From: CS1-C013 sp964347265 | GTDB taxonomy: Archaea; Aenigmatarchaeota; Aenigmatarchaeia; Aenigmatarchaeales; Aenigmatarchaeaceae | Length of the DNA stretch: 35,861 nucleotides | Assembly: GCA_964347265.1 (NCBI GenBank) | Contig: CAYFXV010000005.1 | Coordinates: 1-35,861, forward strand | Reading direction: 5' to 3' | Shown here: positions 31,210 to 35,861 of the stretch, piece by piece | Numbering within the stretch: position 1 is the stretch's first letter | How the letters are laid out: every line of letters starts with the position of its first letter | Program-made: the position numbers and the translations under genes | Notes under the pieces: model-generated | Databases searched by the model: none | Told to the model about the DNA's origin: nothing | Seen by the model: only the letters and a program-made list of their open reading frames with translations

Positions 31210-31956
31210 CTATAATTTCTTTATCTTTCCAGGAGTGGGTTCAAAACACACACCTGACTCTAAAAGATCTTGAATTGCAAAATCAACATCATTTTCAGGT
31301 AAACCAGATTTAGTTAAAATTTCCTGATAATCTGCTCCTTTACCTTTGTCTAATTTTTCAATAAGATCTAAGATTTTACTTTTAGCTTCAACAGAACTAG
31401 CAACTTTTTCCTCAGTAATGTTTTCTAATATTTCTTGGGCTTCTAAAATTCCTTCAGCGTTTTCTAAACTCATAAATTGTTTAACTACTCTTTTTAATTC
31501 ATTTAAATCAGAAGTTTGTTTTTGTAGTTCTTTAATTTTCTTTATTTTCTTTCTTTGATCTCTAAAAATTTTTTCCAGTTCTAAAATTCTAAGAGTTTCG
31601 AGATTAGGGTCAATTTTCTTTATTATTTCAGGTATTATATAAATTTCTCCATTATATTCTCTTATTTTTCCAAAAATATCAGCCATATCTCCTGTCGCAA
31701 AACCATCAAATATCTTAGTATTTACAAAGGCTTTACAACGAATAGTATCTGTAGAGTCGTCCAAAGTTATGGTTGCATATCTTTCATCAGGGCTTATAAA
31801 CTTATCAACTATTAAACCCAAAACCCTTACTCTCGATAACCTTCTTCCTAAATTAGTTAGAACATAACTACTTACAAACCCTTCTTTTTTTACAAAAGTT
31901 CCACTATCTATTTCACCAATTGATGCTTTTTTTGCTATTAATCTTTTAACTTCCAT
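31210..31956 (-). CDS. RPA-like single-stranded DNA-binding protein (OB fold plus winged helix)
   Basis: A 248-residue protein. An OB fold occupies about residues 35-115 (RVRVLGLIVDKFIS, YATITLDDSTDTIRCKAFV, GDMADIFGKIREYNGEIYIIPEII). A helical, charged linker (120-185) leads to a C-terminal winged-helix-type domain (about 195-240: YQEILTKSGLPENDVDFAIQDLLESGVCFEPTPGKI), as in RPA32-type subunits. It should bind single-stranded DNA or a partner at the replication fork. The ATG lies two bases after the MCM stop, which supports a replication role. No zinc finger is present. Confidence 0.85.
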   Translation of the reverse strand: MEVKRLIAKKASIGEIDSGTFVKKEGFVSSYVLTNLGRRLSRVRVLGLIVDKFISPDERYATITLDDSTDTIRCKAFVNTKIFDGFATGDMADIFGKIREYNGEIYIIPEIIKKIDPNLETLRILELEKIFRDQRKKIKKIKELQKQTSDLNELKRVVKQFMSLENAEGILEAQEILENITEEKVASSVEAKSKILDLIEKLDKGKGADYQEILTKSGLPENDVDFAIQDLLESGVCFEPTPGKIKKL

Positions 31957-31958
31957 GA

Positions 31959-33962
31959 TTATCTTATCCTCTCTATATAATTTAGTTTTGGTTCAAATAT
32001 AGAACCTTCAGATTTTAATCTTCTCAATAACTCTTCTGTAGTTCCAGCCTTTATTCCCTGATCCTCAGCAGCTGCTATTATTTCTTCTTTTGGAACAGGC
32101 TTTCCAATTTTTTTCTCAAGCATATCAATTATATCTAAAATAGTATGAATCTTACTTCTCTGAGATGCAGGAACACCTTCTGTTCTATCAATATCAATTT
32201 TACCTGTTTCGTAATCATATCCTAGTTGTTGAATAGAAAATCTCATTACATTAATTGATCTTTCAGCATCTTGGATTTCAACTTTATCAGAAAGTCTTAT
32301 CTTAGCTGCTGATTCTGCTAATCTCATTAAAGCCTCATTTTGTCTCAATGTTATTGCAACAGTCTCTTCCCCAGAATAGAGACCTCTCATATCAATATAA
32401 AAATTCTTTAATCTCTCTGCTGCTTTTCTTGTCATTTTAGGTTTACAATTTTTTCTTGCAAAAGCTATGTATTTTCTTAAAAATTCAGGAGGTATTAGTG
32501 GTTCTACCCTACTTGGTTTTAATCTTGTTTCTAAAATATGTGTTGCCAATTTTTCATCCATATCTTTATCAGGAATGTCTTTTAAAGCAAATTTAACATC
32601 AAACCTAGCTAATAATGTGTCAGGTATATCAACTTGCTCTACTATTGGCCTATAAGGATCGAACCTAAAGAACTTAGGATTGCAACCTGCTAAAACAGAA
32701 ACTTGAGCAGGTAAAGTTGCTATTATTGATGCTTTTGCAACTGAGACTGTTTGTTGTTCAAGTCCTTCATGCATTGCAATCTGATCTTCCTTAGACATTT
32801 TATCAAACTCATCAACAGCTAGTACCCCTTTATTTGCTAAAACCATCGCTCCTGCTTCAAGCATCCAACCTCCTCCAAATTCCTCGTCTTTAATAACTGT
32901 TGCTGTTAATCCAGCAGCTGTTGTTCCTCTTCCAGCCACATATTTTCCCCTTGGAATTATACTTGATATTAATTTTAATAACTGGCTTTTTCCTGTTGAG
33001 GGATCTCCAATTAATAAAACATGTATGTCTCCTCTAATTCTTGTTTTATCTGGCAAGTTATGAGGTATTCCTCCAAATAATTGAAGTGTTATTGCTTCTT
33101 TTATCTTATCCATTCCATAAATAGAAGGAGCAATAGAAGCAACTAATTTATTATAAACTTCAGGATCTTTAGCAAGTTCCTTAATCTTTTTCTCATCTTC
33201 AGGAGTTATTACTACTTCTTCCCATTCTATTTCAGTTGGCTCAACATAATTAGCCTCAACATAAATATCCATCTGTGTTCTTAATTTTCCTCTTCTAATT
33301 CTTTTTATTTCTTTAACAACACCATTGATTTTAAGTCTGTTTCCAGGATCCATTTTTCTTTGCATTTCTGGGTCTGTTAAATCTCCTTTAATATAAACAG
33401 AAACTTCTCCAGGCTTTTCTCCTGTAACAATCTCAAATGGTTCTTCGATAAATACCCATCTTGAATCAAAAAGTTTTCTATCAATTAAAACAAAACCACC
33501 TTTTCTACCACATTCAGGATTATCACATCTGACAGGAGGTGTTAAAAATCTTTCTTTTTGCTCAACTTCCATTTTATTTCCACATTCTGGGCATTGATAA
33601 ATAGCAATTTTTACCTCAGGTTTAACTTCTGATGCTCTTCTGACAACACCGTCCAAACAAACAAATTTTCCAATGTGCTCTGACCTTAGATTTCTTATTC
33701 TTATGCTAAATCTTTCTGGTAGATTCTTAAATCTGGGTTCTATTTCTACTTTTCCTTCTGGTAAGTCCATGTTTGAAATAGCTTCTCTAGCAGTTTCTAA
33801 AACATTTTCAGGATTATCTAAAAGTTTGTCAGCTAATTCTGGATCAAATTTATCTAACAAAGAGAAGTCAACTACTATTGATTTTTTTCCTTTTGAAGCT
33901 GCCGCTAGCATGTCCTGCTCATAATATTGTCTAAAAAACTCTTCAAACTTTTCCGGTTCCAT
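31959..33962 (-). CDS. mcm: MCM replicative helicase
   Basis: A 667-residue protein, normal length for archaeal MCM. An N-terminal domain with OB fold carries a zinc ribbon (C124, C127, C146, C151). The AAA+ domain has Walker A GDPSTGKS (319-326), Walker B LAVDEFDKM (384-389), sensor AGCNP (425-429) and an Arg finger in LLARFD (R453). A winged helix ends the chain. It unwinds DNA as a hexamer at the fork. No intein. It sits eight bases downstream of TBP and two bases upstream of the RPA-like gene, in one operon. Confidence 0.97.
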   Translation of the reverse strand: MEPEKFEEFFRQYYEQDMLAAASKGKKSIVVDFSLLDKFDPELADKLLDNPENVLETAREAISNMDLPEGKVEIEPRFKNLPERFSIRIRNLRSEHIGKFVCLDGVVRRASEVKPEVKIAIYQCPECGNKMEVEQKERFLTPPVRCDNPECGRKGGFVLIDRKLFDSRWVFIEEPFEIVTGEKPGEVSVYIKGDLTDPEMQRKMDPGNRLKINGVVKEIKRIRRGKLRTQMDIYVEANYVEPTEIEWEEVVITPEDEKKIKELAKDPEVYNKLVASIAPSIYGMDKIKEAITLQLFGGIPHNLPDKTRIRGDIHVLLIGDPSTGKSQLLKLISSIIPRGKYVAGRGTTAAGLTATVIKDEEFGGGWMLEAGAMVLANKGVLAVDEFDKMSKEDQIAMHEGLEQQTVSVAKASIIATLPAQVSVLAGCNPKFFRFDPYRPIVEQVDIPDTLLARFDVKFALKDIPDKDMDEKLATHILETRLKPSRVEPLIPPEFLRKYIAFARKNCKPKMTRKAAERLKNFYIDMRGLYSGEETVAITLRQNEALMRLAESAAKIRLSDKVEIQDAERSINVMRFSIQQLGYDYETGKIDIDRTEGVPASQRSKIHTILDIIDMLEKKIGKPVPKEEIIAAAEDQGIKAGTTEELLRRLKSEGSIFEPKLNYIERIR

Positions 33963-33970
33963 AAAAACGA

Positions 33971-34507
<537 letters not shown>

Positions 34508-34659
34508 TTTATCCCTCGTGTATAAAATAATGACAAATAAAGTATTTAAAAACTATTTATAAGGATTTCCTTAAGAAACAGGGGTTTTTATATTACTACT
34601 TCTATGTGAATATTCAGATTTATTAAAATAAATTTAACCAATAAAAACCAATAAGAAAT
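34508..34659. promoter_or_regulatory. Divergent promoter region between TBP and Dph6
   Basis: 152 A+T-rich bases. For TBP there are two TATA-like elements on the minus strand, CTTATAAATAG (34553-34563) and TTTTTAAATACTT (34540-34552); the first would give a leader of about 25 nt containing the GAGGG site. For Dph6, AAATTTAAC (34630-34638) is 26 nt before its ATG. No origin-type repeats or RNA gene were seen. Confidence 0.5.
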
Positions 34660-35331
34660 ATGAATTTGGTAGCCTTATTTTCTGGTGGCAAGGATAGTGT
34701 GATGGCTGTTCTAAAAGCTAAGCAAAAAGGTCACGAAATAAAATATTTGGCTACTATTCATTCTAAAAATCCTGACAGTTTTATGTATCATACTCCTAAT
34801 ATTGGCTTAACTTTAATACAATCTGAAGTCATGGGCACTCAACTAGTTTCTAAAGAATCTAAAGGTGAAAGGGAAAAAGAGGTTGAAGACTTAAGAATAC
34901 TATTAGATGGATTAAATGTTGAGGGAGTTGTTTGTGGAGCTATAGCTAGCAATTATCAAAAACAAAGAATAGAAAAAGTTTGTAAAGAATTAAATTTGAA
35001 GTTATTAACACCTTTGTGGAAAATGAATCAAGAAAAAATACTTAAAGAAATTATAGAAAATAAATTTGAAGTCATAATAACTGCAGTTGCTGCTGAAGGT
35101 TTTGATGAAAGTTGGTTGGGAAGGAAAATTGATGATAAATGCATAGAAGATCTGATTAAGTTAAAAGAGAAGTTCGGTATTAATATTGCTGGAGAAGGTG
35201 GAGAATTTGAAACAGTGGTTCTAGACTGTCCCTTGTTTACTAGAAAGATATTAATAACAGAATTTGAGAAAATATGGGAAGGTAATAATGGAATGCTAGA
35301 TGTGAAAAATGCTAGACTAATTGAAAAATAA
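34660..35331 (+). CDS. dph6: Diphthine-ammonia ligase (Dph6, PP-loop ATPase)
   Basis: A 223-residue adenine-nucleotide alpha hydrolase-like enzyme. The PP-loop FSGGKDS (residues 7-13) binds ATP, and the signature GEGGEFETVVLDCPLF lies near the C terminus, with AVAAEGFDESWLGRKID before it. Archaeal and eukaryotic Dph6 amidates diphthine on elongation factor 2, the last step of diphthamide synthesis. Length is normal for the single-domain archaeal form. The ATG has no ribosome binding site but a TATA-like element at the spacing expected for a leaderless message. Confidence 0.9.
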   Translation: MNLVALFSGGKDSVMAVLKAKQKGHEIKYLATIHSKNPDSFMYHTPNIGLTLIQSEVMGTQLVSKESKGEREKEVEDLRILLDGLNVEGVVCGAIASNYQKQRIEKVCKELNLKLLTPLWKMNQEKILKEIIENKFEVIITAVAAEGFDESWLGRKIDDKCIEDLIKLKEKFGINIAGEGGEFETVVLDCPLFTRKILITEFEKIWEGNNGMLDVKNARLIEK

Positions 35332-35343
35332 TTCTATACAAAG

Positions 35344-35357
35344 TTATTTTAATTAAT
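35344..35357 (+). promoter_or_regulatory. TATA-like element for the YjbQ-type gene
   Basis: TTATTTTAATTAAT is centred about 26 nt upstream of the ATG at 35377, which has no ribosome binding site. Confidence 0.45.
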
Positions 35358-35376
35358 AGAAAATATAATTTAGTAT

Positions 35377-35775
35377 ATGACTTATTCAGAAACAATAGAA
35401 GTGAAAATAAAGTCTCAAGATTTTCATGATATAACAGGAGAAGTTGAGAATATTATAAGAAAATCTGAAATAGATGATGGAATTTGTAATATTTTTGCTA
35501 TTGGGGCTACAGGAGCCATAGTTGTAAATGAAAATGAACCAATGCTTTTAGAAGATTTTAGAAGAACTTTAGAAAAAATATCTAGCTCAAAAAAATTGTA
35601 TCAACATATAGAAAATGCTCATTCTCATATAAGATCAATGCTAATTGGAAATAGTCAATCTATTCCTGTAAAAGAAGGTAGATTAATGCTAGGAACTTGG
35701 CAAAACATAATGGTTATTAATTTTGATACAAGAAATAGAGAAAGGGAAGTTCTTGTAACTGTTGTTGGAGATTGA
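35377..35775 (+). CDS. YjbQ/UPF0047 family protein
   Basis: A 132-residue single-domain protein matching the YjbQ/UPF0047 family: MTYSETIEVKIKSQDFHDIT at the start, GICNIFAIGATGAIVVNENEP, the His-containing NAHSHIRSMLIG and the end RLMLGTWQNIMVINFDTRNREREV. Conserved His and Glu/Asn residues suggest a metal or phosphate site. Members have been reported to show weak thiamine-phosphate synthase activity; the physiological role is not settled. Own promoter; probably a single-gene unit. Confidence 0.9.
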   Translation: MTYSETIEVKIKSQDFHDITGEVENIIRKSEIDDGICNIFAIGATGAIVVNENEPMLLEDFRRTLEKISSSKKLYQHIENAHSHIRSMLIGNSQSIPVKEGRLMLGTWQNIMVINFDTRNREREVLVTVVGD

Positions 35776-35861
35776 TTTCCCATAGATAATTTCATGTCTA
35801 GTATGGAAAAATGACTAATTCTCCACTGGTTATATCTAAATAACATATGGAAAATGTCAAA
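35776..35861. other. Intergenic end of window, no feature seen
   Basis: 86 bases downstream of the YjbQ-type gene. A weak inverted repeat GTTAT/ATAAC (about 35828-35844) is present, but nothing here supports a gene or RNA. Confidence 0.4.

Noticed and set aside
34508..34659. Possible replication origin beside TBP and MCM
   Set aside because: No orc1/cdc6 gene and no origin-recognition-box-like inverted repeats were seen; the A+T content is explained by divergent TATA elements.
35828..35844. Small inverted repeat as an RNA or terminator
   Set aside because: The stem is only five A/T-rich pairs and no T tract follows.
35655..35846. 63-residue minus-strand ORF over the YjbQ-type gene
   Set aside because: It overlaps a well-supported conserved gene and shows no recognisable protein features.

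Overview
The window is a gene-dense, A+T-rich stretch of an archaeal chromosome. The archaeal assignment rests on TBP, MCM, both replication factor C subunits, aIF2-beta, ribosomal proteins uL16 (L10e) and eL40, a DGGGP-synthase-like UbiA enzyme, a DUF1512-type protein and Dph6. The many small membrane and Asn/Thr/Ser-rich surface proteins, short intergenic gaps and low G+C suggest a DPANN-type lineage (Woesearchaeota/Pacearchaeota-like). That lineage guess is inference, not proof.

Layout. Bases 1-4376: the 3' part of a giant parallel beta-helix surface protein and a small winged-helix regulator. Bases 4470-6714: a cassette of short exported or membrane proteins, including a 49-residue ORF. 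Bases 6808-12360: a tight four-gene operon encoding an exported-domain/transmembrane/HerA-like ATPase fusion, a long coiled-coil protein, a signal-peptide/Ig-like/transmembrane/coiled-coil protein and a MinD-like ATPase. I do not recognise this set as a described system, and it is the main candidate for novelty. Bases 12398-18426: small membrane proteins, a dolichol/phytol-kinase-like enzyme, DUF1512, uL16, an NAD-dependent epimerase, a prepilin peptidase, TrmI, a Nudix hydrolase and (18424-19017) a SAM methyltransferase.

Bases 19105-22647 hold a 1035-residue secreted protein with a translationally linked 53-residue membrane protein, flanked by tRNA-Pro(TGG) and tRNA-Thr(GGT). Bases 22678-26551: a zinc-ribbon protein, an atypical HAD protein, a UbiA prenyltransferase coupled to eL40, and a secreted transglutaminase-like protein. 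Bases 26599-28632: rfcS-rfcL. Bases 28645-34507 (minus strand): TBP, MCM, an RPA-like OB protein, a LamG protein, aIF2-beta and a second LamG-like protein in one collinear run. Bases 34660-35775: Dph6 and YjbQ/UPF0047.

Working together: replication and initiation genes (MCM, RPA-like, RFC, TBP, aIF2-beta) are interleaved with envelope genes. The two LamG proteins start with short basic N-termini followed directly by a hydrophobic helix, as in archaeal pilins, and a prepilin peptidase lies in the same window. The HerA-MinD operon looks like a membrane-spanning, ATP-driven, spatially positioned envelope complex. First genes of transcription units often have a TATA-like element about 25 nt upstream of the start codon, which suggests leaderless mRNAs; internal operon genes often use GGTG/GGAGG ribosome binding sites or overlapping stop/start codons.
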